Assembly (NCBI RefSeq): GCF_013409065.1 | Contig: NZ_JACBZP010000001.1 | Span: forward strand, 1,984,001 to 2,048,000 | From: Spelaeicoccus albus | Lineage (GTDB): Bacteria; Actinomycetota; Actinomycetes; Actinomycetales; Brevibacteriaceae | Reading direction: 5' to 3' | Length of the DNA stretch: 64,000 bases | Shown here: positions 55,479 through 63,134 of the stretch, in pieces | How positions within the stretch are numbered: position 1 is the stretch's first letter | Layout of the letters: each line of letters opens with the position of its first letter | Translations under genes and position numbers: made by a program | The notes under the pieces: model-generated | Seen by the model: the letters and a program-made list of their open reading frames with translations, nothing else | Told to the model about the DNA's origin: nothing | Database searches by the model: none

Positions 55479-56540
55479 CTACCGGCCCGGCCGCACGATG
55501 GGCTTGATCACCGACGGGTCCGCCGCGGACGCCGTCAACGCCGCCTCCACGTCGTCCAGCCCGAACTCGTGCGTGCCCAGCCGGGCCAAGTTCACGGTGC
55601 GCTGCCGTGCCATGCCGATCGCTGCCGGGTACACGTTCGCATAGCGGAAAGTGCCGGTCAGCGTCAGCTCACGGTTCTGCAGGGTCGCGACAGGGATCGA
55701 CACGTCCGGATCGGCGGACATGCCGACCAGCACGGCGCGTCCTGCCGGCCGGAGCGCGCGCAAGCCGGCAGCGACCGACGACGGCACGCCGCTGCACTCG
55801 ATCAACACGGACGGCGCGAGGTCGGCAAGGTTCGCCTCGCTCGTCCGGACGTTGACGACGTCGTCCGCGCCAAGTTCCGAAGCGACGTCGAGACGAGTAT
55901 CGACGACGTCCGTGACCACGACGGACGCAGCCCCGCGCGCCTTGGCGACCTGCAGTGCGAGCAGCCCGATCGGCCCGGCCCCGGTGACGAGCACGGTATC
56001 GCCCGGGCCGACGTCCGCCTTTTGATTGCTCCACAGCCCGACCGACAACGGTTCGATGAGTGCCGCCTCGACATCCGACAGCGAATCAGGCACCCGGTGC
56101 GCGAAGTCCGCCGGCAACGTCACGAATTCGGCGAAGGTTCCGTCGATCGGCGGAGTGGCGAAGAAGCGGACGTCCGGGCACAAGTTGTAGCGTCCGCTGC
56201 GGCATTCGCGGCACGCGCCGCACGGCACACCGGGTTCCAACGCGACCCGGTCGCCGACCGCGAGGGAACGGACGCCGTCGCCGAGCGCCACGACCCGGCC
56301 CGACGCCTCATGTCCCAGGACTAGAGGAGAGCGCACGACGAGATCGCCGATCCGGCCGTGCTCGTAATAGTGGATGTCCGAGCCGCACACCCCGACTGCC
56401 AGCACCTCGATCAGTACCTCGCCGGCCGCGGGGCTGGGCACTGGCCGCTCCTCGACAGTGATCGCGCGCGGCTCGCCCAGGACAGCCGTGCGCATAGTCG
56501 TGGGCAAAGGGGATGGCGGATTGTGTGTGCTTGATGCCAT
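55479..56540 (-). CDS. Xylitol/sorbitol dehydrogenase-like zinc alcohol dehydrogenase
   Basis: This 353-residue medium-chain dehydrogenase matches polyol dehydrogenases: GVCGSDIHYYEHGRIGD is the sorbitol/xylitol-type zinc site, LGHEASGRVV follows, and CGACRECRSGRYNLCPD is the structural zinc Cys cluster; TGAGPIGLLALQVAKARGA binds NAD. It would oxidise xylitol, sorbitol or a related polyol to a ketose, which the xylulokinase three genes later could phosphorylate. It begins the run of four genes; tdh and kbl lie between the two sugar enzymes. Confidence 0.88.
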   Translation of the reverse strand: MASSTHNPPSPLPTTMRTAVLGEPRAITVEERPVPSPAAGEVLIEVLAVGVCGSDIHYYEHGRIGDLVVRSPLVLGHEASGRVVALGDGVRSLAVGDRVALEPGVPCGACRECRSGRYNLCPDVRFFATPPIDGTFAEFVTLPADFAHRVPDSLSDVEAALIEPLSVGLWSNQKADVGPGDTVLVTGAGPIGLLALQVAKARGAASVVVTDVVDTRLDVASELGADDVVNVRTSEANLADLAPSVLIECSGVPSSVAAGLRALRPAGRAVLVGMSADPDVSIPVATLQNRELTLTGTFRYANVYPAAIGMARQRTVNLARLGTHEFGLDDVEAALTASAADPSVIKPIVRPGR

Positions 56541-56680
56541 AGTTGAACTCCTGACGGTTGATACCGGCCACGCTACCCGCCGGCTCGTCTCGACCGTCAG
56601 GCTCTACCCACCTGATTCTCAGCGAATTCACCTATCGTGGATTATTCCCCCTTACCGTCGCCAAGAAAAGGATCTCCAGT

Positions 56681-56908
56681 ATGGGTACACCTATTGCGCA
56701 ACGATTCGAAGAGAAGTTCAACTCGGAGTCGGCCGCCCTGAACAACGGGCGTTCTTTCGAAGACTTGGTGCTGGTGTTGGCAAATGAATTCAGTGTGGGA
56801 ATCGCACTGCTCGAATACCGCGTCGAGCTGATGGAACAAGCGCTCACGAAGGCCGGACTCGAGGTTCCGCAGATCCCCCAAGAGGTGGTCGACCAAGCGT
56901 TCGACTGA
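56681..56908 (+). CDS. Small conserved hypothetical protein, 75 residues
   Basis: I do not recognise a function for this short acidic protein. It reads GTPIAQRFEEKFNSESAAL at the start and has two predicted helices around residues 24-55 (FEDLVLVLANEFSVGIALL, then VELMEQALTKAGLE). The ATG at 56681 follows AAAGGATC by 8 bases and the codon pattern fits a real gene. It diverges from the polyol dehydrogenase gene with 140 bp between. No partner is visible. Confidence 0.65.
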   Translation: MGTPIAQRFEEKFNSESAALNNGRSFEDLVLVLANEFSVGIALLEYRVELMEQALTKAGLEVPQIPQEVVDQAFD

Positions 56909-57111
56909 CGGTTTCTCGTGGCGGTCGCGGGCGTTGTCGGACACGGCCCCGGCCTCATCGATGCGTTATTGTGATGAAAATTCCTTGACTTCGAAACACG
57001 CATCGACGAAATTGAGTACCGGGCGTCGACCCGGCAATGGGGCGGGGCGGCGCCTGATAAAACCTGACGGGGGCGGTAGCCGCACATCGCACCGGGAGAC
57101 GAGGAGTCGTT

Positions 57112-58269
57112 ACGCGAAACGCAGTGTGCGCGCTTGCGCTGGTAGCCCCATTGATGGTCGGGTGCGCCGGAGCGGCCCCGCCGACGTCGACTGCCGACTC
57201 CGTGTCGGCGCAGGCACACGTTCGAAGTCCGAAGTCGGAATTGAACAGGATGACGCTGGCGCAGCGGGTTGGCCAGCTGCTAATGGTGGGGACGCCGGCC
57301 AGCCATCACATGAGTGGGACCACGAAGACGGCAGTGACGAAGTATCACGTCGGGTCGATCATCTTGACGGGGCGGGATCATCACGGCGTGACGGCACAAC
57401 GTCATGGCGCCGACAACGTCCAAAAGCTCGCCACGAAGCACTCGACGGCGAATTCGCCGATCGCGATCGCCGTGGATCAGGAGGGCGGGTACGTGCAGGT
57501 GTTGCAGGGGAAGGGGTTTAGTAAAATCCCGACGGCGCTGCATCAGGGCACCTGGTCGAACTCCAGTCTCAAGGCTCACGCGAAGAAATGGGGTCGTCAG
57601 TTGCACCGGGCCGGTGTCACGCTCAATCTGGCGCCGGTGATGGGTACCGTGAGCAAGCATTTGGACCGGAAGAACAAGCCGATCGGCTATTACTATCGGG
57701 AGTTTTCGCATCATCCGCACGAGGTGGCGATGAAGGGCACGGCGTTTGCGAACGGGATGCGGGCTGCGCATGAACAGGTCGCGATCAAGCATTTCCCCGG
57801 GCTCGGGCGGGTGCGCGGGAATACTGATACGACGTCCGGTGTGCGTGATCATGTGACGACTCGGCACGGGTCGACGGTGAAGCCGTTCGGAGTGGGGGTC
57901 AGGTCCGGGGCGCAGTTCGTGATGATTTCGAGTGCGTATTACGACAAGATCGACAAGAAGAACCCGGGAGTGTTCTCGTATCGGATCATGCACACCATGT
58001 TGCGTGAGGATCTGAATTTCACGGGCGTGGAGATCAGCGACGATCTGGGTCAGGCCAAGCAGGTCGCAGGGTGGTCGCCGGCCGAGCGTGCCGTGAAGTT
58101 CATCCGGGCGGGCGGCAACATGATTGTGACGGTCAACCCCAAGCTGGCCGGGGCCATGACGGCGGCCCTGATCGCCAGAGCCAAGGCGCGTCCGCAGTTC
58201 CGCGCCAAGGTCGACAAATCGGCCCTGAAAATCCTCACGGCCAAACACCGGGCCGGACTCGACCCCTAA
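57112..58269 (+). CDS. NagZ-like glycoside hydrolase family 3 lipoprotein
   Basis: This protein of about 385 residues is a GH3 N-terminal beta-N-acetylhexosaminidase-like enzyme secreted as a lipoprotein (LMVGCAGA lipobox). Domain motifs are RVGQLLMVGTPA, AIAVDQEGGYVQVL, IKHFPGLGRV and the nucleophile Asp in GVEISDDLGQA. The His of the usual NagZ DSH dyad is not seen; GNTDTT stands in that place. The start is uncertain: GTG at 57124 lacks a ribosome site and a basic head, whereas ACG at 57112 follows GAGGAG by 5 bases and would give MRNAVCALALV, a standard lipoprotein head. It likely trims peptidoglycan fragments in the envelope. Confidence 0.8.
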   Translation, partial: TRNAVCALALVAPLMVGCAGAAPPTSTADSVSAQAHVRSPKSELNRMTLAQRVGQLLMVGTPASHHMSGTTKTAVTKYHVGSIILTGRDHHGVTAQRHGADNVQKLATKHSTANSPIAIAVDQEGGYVQVLQGKGFSKIPTALHQGTWSNSSLKAHAKKWGRQLHRAGVTLNLAPVMGTVSKHLDRKNKPIGYYYREFSHHPHEVAMKGTAFANGMRAAHEQVAIKHFPGLGRVRGNTDTTSGVRDHVTTRHGSTVKPFGVGVRSGAQFVMISSAYYDKIDKKNPGVFSYRIMHTMLREDLNFTGVEISDDLGQAKQVAGWSPAERAVKFIRAGGNMIVTVNPKLAGAMTAALIARAKARPQFRAKVDKSALKILTAKHRAGLDP

Positions 58270-58346
58270 GCATGGGGTGACGTCGCAGCCTCGGCCGATT
58301 GCCCCGAGGGATATCGTTGTCACGACGATGAATAAGGAGGCAATCG

Positions 58347-59798
58347 GTGAGCGCGGAGAGCACGCCCAACCCCATCCGATGGAAACTGCTCATCGTATTC
58401 CTAGCCACCGTGTTCATGGCGCTGCTGGACGTCAGCATCGTCAACGTGGCGCTTCCGACCATCGAATCATCGCTCGACGCCTCTCAATCGCAGCTGCAAT
58501 GGATTCTCGCCGGCTACGCATTGCTGTTCGGGCTGGTGCTGGTGCCGTCCGGACGGCTGGGCGACATCTTTGGCCGCGCGCCCCTCTTTCTGATCGGTGT
58601 GGCGATCTTCGTCCTCGCCTCCGCAGCGTGCGGCCTCGCGCCGAACGCCCCGGCACTTGATATCGCGCGGTGTTTTCAAGGTTTCGCGGCCGGGGTGCTC
58701 AACCCGCAGACGATCGGCATGATCCAGGAGTACTTCCGCGGCAAGGAACGCGGCAAGGCCTATGGAATGCTGGGCGCCACGGTGGGAGTGGCAACTGCCG
58801 TCGGGCCCCCGGCCGGCGGCGCGATCATCGCTGCAGCGGGGCCGGAAGCCGGGTGGAGGTGGATCTTCTTCATCAACGTCCCCATTGGACTGGCCACGCT
58901 TGTCGCCGCGCTCGTGTTTCATCCGCGGCCGATGATCCGCCCCGTGGAGGGTCGGGGTCGCCGCGATCGAGACCTCGACCCGGTTGCCATGGTGTTGCTC
59001 GGCGTCGGCGTTTTCGCCGTCCTCCTTCCATTTGTTCGCCGCGGCGGCGCCCTCGGCGGATGGATCTGGGCGTCGGTCGCCATCGGCGCGCTCCTGCTCT
59101 ACCTTTTCATTCGCTGGGAAAAGAGGTACGGGGAGCGCGGCCGGACACCGATGGTGGACTTGAGGATCTTCTCGATCGGCAGCTTCAGTCTCGGCGCATC
59201 CTTGTCGACGACCTATTTCGCCGGGATGACGAGTATCTGGGTACTCGTTTCGTTGTTCATGCAATCCGGTCTCGGATACTCCGCTCTGGCTGCGGGGCTC
59301 ATCGGACTGCCGTGCGCCGTGAGTTCGGGGACGATGTCGACGCTTTCGTCTCGCCGGGCATTTGATTACGGACGTCGGATAGTGGTGGCCGGACTTGTGA
59401 TAGTGCTTGTCGCGCTGGCCGCAACGATAGCTGTGGCATTGCTCACAACGCACGGTGTGAGCATCTGGTGGTGGTTGCTCACCCTCACGGTGTTCGGCGC
59501 GGGCGGCGGCATGGTGATTTCGCCGAATCAGACGCTGACGTTGAACGAGGTCCCGAATGAATACGCGGGGAGCGCCGGGGGCGTCATGCAGACCGGACAG
59601 CGGATTGGCACGGCGGTCGGCTTGGCCGTCATCACGGCTGTCGCCTTTGCGGTACTGGGCACGGGCGAGCAGTCCAGCGGAGGCCGGTGGCCGATCGCCT
59701 TTACGGCGGGGCTGCTGGCAATAATGGTTTTCGTCGTTCTCTCGCTCTTGATCGGCCTGCGCGACGTGCGTTCGCGCGATGCCGGGACGTCGTCCTGA
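58347..59798 (+). CDS. MFS exporter, DHA2 (14-helix) family
   Basis: This 483-residue transporter has 14 predicted helices and the EmrB/QacA features SGRLGDIFGRAPLF (motif A), GPPAGGAII (motif C) and YFRGKERGKAYG before helix 5. It starts with GTG at 58347 behind a strong AAGGAGG site. No regulator is adjacent on the same strand. A tail of small minus-strand frames overlaps its end. Substrate unknown. Confidence 0.92.
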   Translation: MSAESTPNPIRWKLLIVFLATVFMALLDVSIVNVALPTIESSLDASQSQLQWILAGYALLFGLVLVPSGRLGDIFGRAPLFLIGVAIFVLASAACGLAPNAPALDIARCFQGFAAGVLNPQTIGMIQEYFRGKERGKAYGMLGATVGVATAVGPPAGGAIIAAAGPEAGWRWIFFINVPIGLATLVAALVFHPRPMIRPVEGRGRRDRDLDPVAMVLLGVGVFAVLLPFVRRGGALGGWIWASVAIGALLLYLFIRWEKRYGERGRTPMVDLRIFSIGSFSLGASLSTTYFAGMTSIWVLVSLFMQSGLGYSALAAGLIGLPCAVSSGTMSTLSSRRAFDYGRRIVVAGLVIVLVALAATIAVALLTTHGVSIWWWLLTLTVFGAGGGMVISPNQTLTLNEVPNEYAGSAGGVMQTGQRIGTAVGLAVITAVAFAVLGTGEQSSGGRWPIAFTAGLLAIMVFVVLSLLIGLRDVRSRDAGTSS

Positions 59799-59946
59799 CG
59801 GGCTTCCGGGCGCGCGGCCGGCAGACGCCCATGTCCTCCTGCCCGCAACCGCCGGAGATGAACGCCCCGGCCAGCACGTCCTGCGGAATAATTGCCAGCA
59901 GCACGCCGCCGATCAACCCCAGTAGGCCGATACCAATGCGTCTCAT
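59701..59946 (-). CDS. Small membrane protein, end of an HxlR-linked micro-ORF chain
   Basis: This frame encodes 81 residues: one N-terminal membrane helix (MRRIGIGLLGLIGGVLLAII, about residues 4-20) then QDVLAGAFISGGCG and an Arg-rich tail. Its ATG overlaps the stop of the 30-residue frame as ATGA, so it is probably translated. The last third lies antisense to the end of the MFS gene and may be longer than the natural protein. Real as a small membrane protein, but function unknown. Confidence 0.5.
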   Translation of the reverse strand: MRRIGIGLLGLIGGVLLAIIPQDVLAGAFISGGCGQEDMGVCRPRARKPVRTTSRHRANARRAGRSRARERRKPLLPAAPP

Positions 59947-60035
59947 TGTTGCGTCCGGATTCCGCGGGCCCGCTGGACGAGAAGAGCCAGGACGCCGGTG
60001 ATCAGTTCCCAGCCGGCATTGACGACAGGGCTCAT
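59943..60035 (-). CDS. 30-residue reading frame coupled to the HxlR gene
   Basis: ATG at 60035 overlaps the HxlR stop as ATGA, and the frame ends in TGA at 59943 overlapping the next ATG. It encodes a short hydrophobic peptide with core GWELITGVLALLVQRARG. Too short for family recognition; the exact overlaps at both ends argue that it is a translated link in the operon. Confidence 0.5.
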   Translation of the reverse strand: MSPVVNAGWELITGVLALLVQRARGIRTQQ

Positions 60036-60499
60036 CTCACCGACCGGGCGCCGGGGCCGGGACGAGCCGTAGCCTCGCGAGGTGAATGGATGCGGTGGCC
60101 GGCCGTGCACTCGATAACCGCCTCGAGCGGCTCGTCGCACTCGCGATGGGTGACACGCAGCGGTGGCCCGCTCGGCTCGGCACAATATCGGTCTCCCCAT
60201 TGCAACAGCGCAATGAGCGCCGGGTAGAGATCGAAGCCCTTCGTAGTGAGGCGGTACTCATTGCGAGTGCGCCGCCCAGGCTCCCGGTAAGGTACGGCGT
60301 CCACGATTTCGGCCGCCGCAAGCGTGCGCAGACGGTCGGACAAAACGGGATCCGACACCCCGACGTGGTCGCGGATCTGATCGAACCGTCGCACTCCGTT
60401 GAAGAGTTCGCGCAGCACCAGCATCGTCCACTTTTCGCCGATGACGTCCAGCGTGCGGCCGATCGAACACGCGGTGGTGTCGTACTGTAACCAATCCAT
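60032..60499 (-). CDS. HxlR family transcriptional regulator
   Basis: This 155-residue winged-helix protein is of the HxlR/MarR-like group that senses electrophiles or redox signals. Family features are CSIGRTLDVIGEKWTMLVLREL, with the early conserved Cys, FDQIRDHVGVSDPVLSDRLRTLAAAEIV (cited as GVSDPVLSDRLRTLAAA), and LTTKGFDLYPALIALLQWGDR. I chose ATG 60499; an upstream frame start to 60556 is less likely. It diverges from two thioesterase genes; an imperfect inverted repeat lies between at 60560-60584. Two micro-ORFs follow on the same strand. Confidence 0.9.
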   Translation of the reverse strand: MDWLQYDTTACSIGRTLDVIGEKWTMLVLRELFNGVRRFDQIRDHVGVSDPVLSDRLRTLAAAEIVDAVPYREPGRRTRNEYRLTTKGFDLYPALIALLQWGDRYCAEPSGPPLRVTHRECDEPLEAVIECTAGHRIHSPREATARPGPGARSVR

Positions 60500-60559
60500 G
60501 CTGACGGCTGCTCCCTCGGTTGACCCTTCCGCGATCGATTGACTGGTCGATCGCACTAG

Positions 60560-60584
60560 GCTAGCTTAATTCAAATAAGTTAGC
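60560..60584. promoter_or_regulatory. Candidate HxlR operator
   Basis: GCTAGCTTA and TAAGTTAGC are 9-base arms separated by 7 bases, reverse complements at 8 of 9 positions. The site lies between the divergent HxlR gene and the thioesterase genes, 12 bp before the thioesterase ATG, in AT-rich sequence that could be their promoter. Confidence 0.55.
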
Positions 60585-60596
60585 TTGAGAAGCAGC

Positions 60597-61112
60597 ATGC
60601 CAATACCGAGGAGCCGCCCGATGCCAGCGTCCGCCGATAATTTTCCCGACGTGTCGAGAGCCACGGCGAGCCCCTTCGTCGCGGCGTCCGGCTTTATCGT
60701 CGACGACGTGACGACCACGAGTGTGCGCGGGCACGTCGACCTCGACGCGAGCCATCACACGCCGTGGGGCGTCGTGCACGGCGGCGTATACACCACGATC
60801 GTCGAAAGCGCCGGCAGCATCGGTGCCAGCAAAGCGGTGGCCGAGAGCGGGCAGTTCGCCGTCGGCGTGCACAACGCCACCGATTTTCTCCGCCCGGCCA
60901 CGGCGGCCCGCGCCACGGTGACCGCCCAGGCCCTGTACCAGGGGCGTACGCAACAGCTTTGGGACGTCGTGATCGCGAACGACGCAACGGCGAAAGTCCT
61001 GGCGCGCGGGCAGCTGCGCCTGCAAAACGTCCCGCTTCGCCAGGCGGCTTCGGACGGCGGGCCGGGTCCCGCTTCGGACGACGCCGGGTCGAGTGATCGG
61101 TCGAACGCATGA
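60597..61112 (+). CDS. PaaI/YbgC-type thioesterase, hotdog fold
   Basis: This 171-residue protein is a hotdog-fold acyl-CoA thioesterase of the PaaI group. The active-site stretch is HTPWGVVHGGVYTTIVESAGSIG, with the conserved GVVHGG and Glu/Ser, followed by NATDFLRPA and LWDVVIANDATAKVLARGQLRLQNV (cited as DVVIANDATAKVLARGQLRL). The substrate may be an aromatic or acyl-CoA. ATG 60597 has GAGAAG close upstream. It overlaps the second thioesterase gene as ATGA and is divergent from HxlR. Confidence 0.85.
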   Translation: MPIPRSRPMPASADNFPDVSRATASPFVAASGFIVDDVTTTSVRGHVDLDASHHTPWGVVHGGVYTTIVESAGSIGASKAVAESGQFAVGVHNATDFLRPATAARATVTAQALYQGRTQQLWDVVIANDATAKVLARGQLRLQNVPLRQAASDGGPGPASDDAGSSDRSNA

Positions 61113-61606
61113 GCCGGCGCGAAACGACCGTTCAATGGGAGGACCCCGCCGACGGCCTCGCCGTGATGGCGGAACTGGACGGCTTCGACTACCTGACGAA
61201 AATGGCGGCCCGCGAAGTCCCGGCCGCACCGATCGCCGCCCATATCGGGATGGACATCCTCGACGTCGGACACGGAACCGTCACGTTCAGCTGCCGGCCC
61301 GACGAATCACATGGCAACCCTATGGGCGCCGTGCACGGCGGACTCGTCTGCACGCTGCTGGACTCGGCGCTGGGATGCGCCACGCATACCACGCTGCCTG
61401 CCGGCACCGGTTACACCTCGATCGAGATCAAGGTGAACTACCTGCGGCCCGTCATGGCCGATAGCGGGCCGCTCGTCTGCACGGGCCGAGTGACCAAGCC
61501 CGGACGCAGGGTTGCGTTTGCCGAAGGAGACGTCGCGGACAAGAACGGGAAAGTCGTCGCGACCGCCTCGGGTAGCCTCTTGGTCTTTCCGCTGGGGCCT
61601 ACGTAA
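61109..61606 (+). CDS. PaaI family thioesterase, second copy
   Basis: This 165-residue hotdog-fold thioesterase carries the PaaI-type GNPMGAVHGGLVCTLLDSALGCA active-site block (cited as GAVHGGLVCTLLDSALG) and YTSIEIKVNYLRPV, as in family members that hydrolyse phenylacetyl-CoA or hydroxybenzoyl-CoA. It starts with the ATG that overlaps the preceding thioesterase stop. Two adjacent thioesterases in one unit suggest a pair acting on the same pathway, perhaps aromatic-CoA cleanup, under HxlR control. Confidence 0.88.
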   Translation: MSRRETTVQWEDPADGLAVMAELDGFDYLTKMAAREVPAAPIAAHIGMDILDVGHGTVTFSCRPDESHGNPMGAVHGGLVCTLLDSALGCATHTTLPAGTGYTSIEIKVNYLRPVMADSGPLVCTGRVTKPGRRVAFAEGDVADKNGKVVATASGSLLVFPLGPT

Positions 61607-61653
61607 CGCCGGGCGCGTGGATGCCGGGCGCGCGATCGCAGGCCGACGAGTGC

Positions 61654-61680
61654 AAAAAATCCCCCGCCACCGCGGGTGAC
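61654..61680 (-). terminator. Terminator downstream of tRNA-Lys
   Basis: On the minus strand a CCCGC/GCGGG stem with a short GGTG loop is followed within a few bases by TTTTTT. It lies just past the tRNA-Lys 3' end and would terminate that transcript. Confidence 0.6.
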
Positions 61681-61691
61681 GAGGGAAATCG

Positions 61692-61764
<73 letters not shown>

Positions 61765-61933
61765 GCAACGCTTGTTTACATTAGCAGGTGATTTCGGCAG
61801 ATAAAAAATCGGGTGATGCGTCTCTCAAAGTCATTGATGTGCGGCAGCCCGATTCGGCTGTTGGGGCGGATACCGGGTACACTCGATGACGCTGCCATGC
61901 AGTTGCCGATCATCGGCGGCGGACACGGCACGT

Positions 61934-62010
61934 GGTGGGTATAGCTCAGCTGGCAGAGCGCCTGGTTGTGGTCCAGGAGGTCGCGGGTTCAAGCCCCGTT
62001 ACCCACCCCA
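61934..62010 (+). tRNA. tRNA-His (GUG), with encoded CCA
   Basis: The plus strand folds into a tRNA-His: G-1 at 61934 opposite C73, acceptor GTGGGTA/TACCCAC, D-arm TAGCTCAGCTGGCAGAGC, anticodon stem CCTGG with loop TTGTGGT (anticodon GTG), and T-arm CGGGTTCAAGCCCCG. The 3' CCA is encoded at 62008-62010. Confidence 0.95.
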
Positions 62011-62068
62011 ATTGGTGAACGACGGTCGTCCCGGCCACCCCCGGAACGGCTGGGAGGTCCCCAGTGGT

Positions 62069-63049
62069 TCACTTTTCTCCCGGCGCCGTTGAGCCGGACG
62101 CACCGTGGTGTCGATAGGCGCGCGGCGTCACGCCGTAGGCCGATCGGAATGCGCGCGCGAAATACGCCGGATCGGCAAAGCCCCACCGATGTGCGATAGT
62201 CCGAATGCTCGAACTCTCGCCCGGCGCTTCGAGGTCGCGGCGCGCCATGTCGAGCCGACGCTCGCGGATCCACGTGCCGACGGTCGTTCCTTGTTCTTGG
62301 AACAACACGTGCAACTGGCGCGTGGACACGAAATGCGCAGCGGCAATCCTCTCGGGGTTCAGGTCCGGGTCCGCGAGCCGCGTCATGATCCAGTGTCTGA
62401 TCGTCATGACCTGGTCCAAATGGCGAGCGGACGGATGCGGGGCGACAACTCCGAACTTCTCGGCAAAGGTGCTGGTGACGAGTTCGATCATGGCGTGGAC
62501 GGTGCTGATCCCTTGTGCCGAAGTCAGGTGGGACAGATTTCTCGCAACCGCCGTGAGAAACGGCGACACTATTGCGCCCATGCCGCTTTCCGGGCCGATT
62601 CCCAGCGCGGAGATGAGAGCGAGGGCCCGCGGTGGCAAGGCAATGAGCTGTTGCGGAATGATCGCCACGAACGTTTCGGAGTCACCCGGGAACTCGCGTC
62701 GATACGGCATCGACGAATCGTAGAGCGCAAAATCCCCTGGCCGCAGCTCCGAACGGTTCCCTGCTTGTTCGACAGTGCTGACCCCCACGATTTGGAGCCC
62801 CAGCCAATAGTGCGGATCGCCGGCCGCGGCAAGGCGTCGCGTCCGCTCGGCCACATGCGCGCCGGTCCGGACGACCGCCAAGCCCACGCCGCCGAACCGG
62901 CGCGTCACAACCGATCCCTCGAATTCGGGATTGGACGTCGTGTCGATGGCGAGCGGCATGAGCTGCTCGGACACGACCCTCTGCCACTCGGCCATGCCGT
63001 GGGCCGCGATGAGATCGCCGACGCCGTCCTCCGCTGCGCTCGCGTTCAC
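62069..63049 (-). CDS. AraC family transcriptional regulator
   Basis: This 326-residue protein has an AraC-type double helix-turn-helix at about residues 225-320 (DPDLNPERIAAAHFVSTRQLHVLFQEQGTTV and SIRTIAHRWGFADPAYFARAFRSAYGVTP, cited as FADPAYFARAFRSAYGVTP) and an N-terminal AraC_binding_2-like ligand domain. GTG at 63049 was chosen with GGAGG about 9 bases upstream; frames upstream are leader. It lies 85 bp downstream of the phenol-hydroxylase-like gene on the same strand and may regulate it, as FeaR/NphR-type activators do for aromatic oxidation genes. Confidence 0.87.
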   Translation of the reverse strand: MNASAAEDGVGDLIAAHGMAEWQRVVSEQLMPLAIDTTSNPEFEGSVVTRRFGGVGLAVVRTGAHVAERTRRLAAAGDPHYWLGLQIVGVSTVEQAGNRSELRPGDFALYDSSMPYRREFPGDSETFVAIIPQQLIALPPRALALISALGIGPESGMGAIVSPFLTAVARNLSHLTSAQGISTVHAMIELVTSTFAEKFGVVAPHPSARHLDQVMTIRHWIMTRLADPDLNPERIAAAHFVSTRQLHVLFQEQGTTVGTWIRERRLDMARRDLEAPGESSSIRTIAHRWGFADPAYFARAFRSAYGVTPRAYRHHGASGSTAPGEK

Positions 63050-63134
63050 GAAGTAGCCTCCTTGCGCTCCCGCCGATCGCCGGCAGACGCCATCCGGCCG
63101 CTTGTGCGCCGTCCGTGCGCCGTCCGATGCTCGG

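Noticed and set aside
62011-62068. Possible terminator after tRNA-His (GTGAAC ... GTTCAC followed by TTTT)
   Set aside because: The stem is only 6 bp with a loop of about 40 bases, so I cannot support it.
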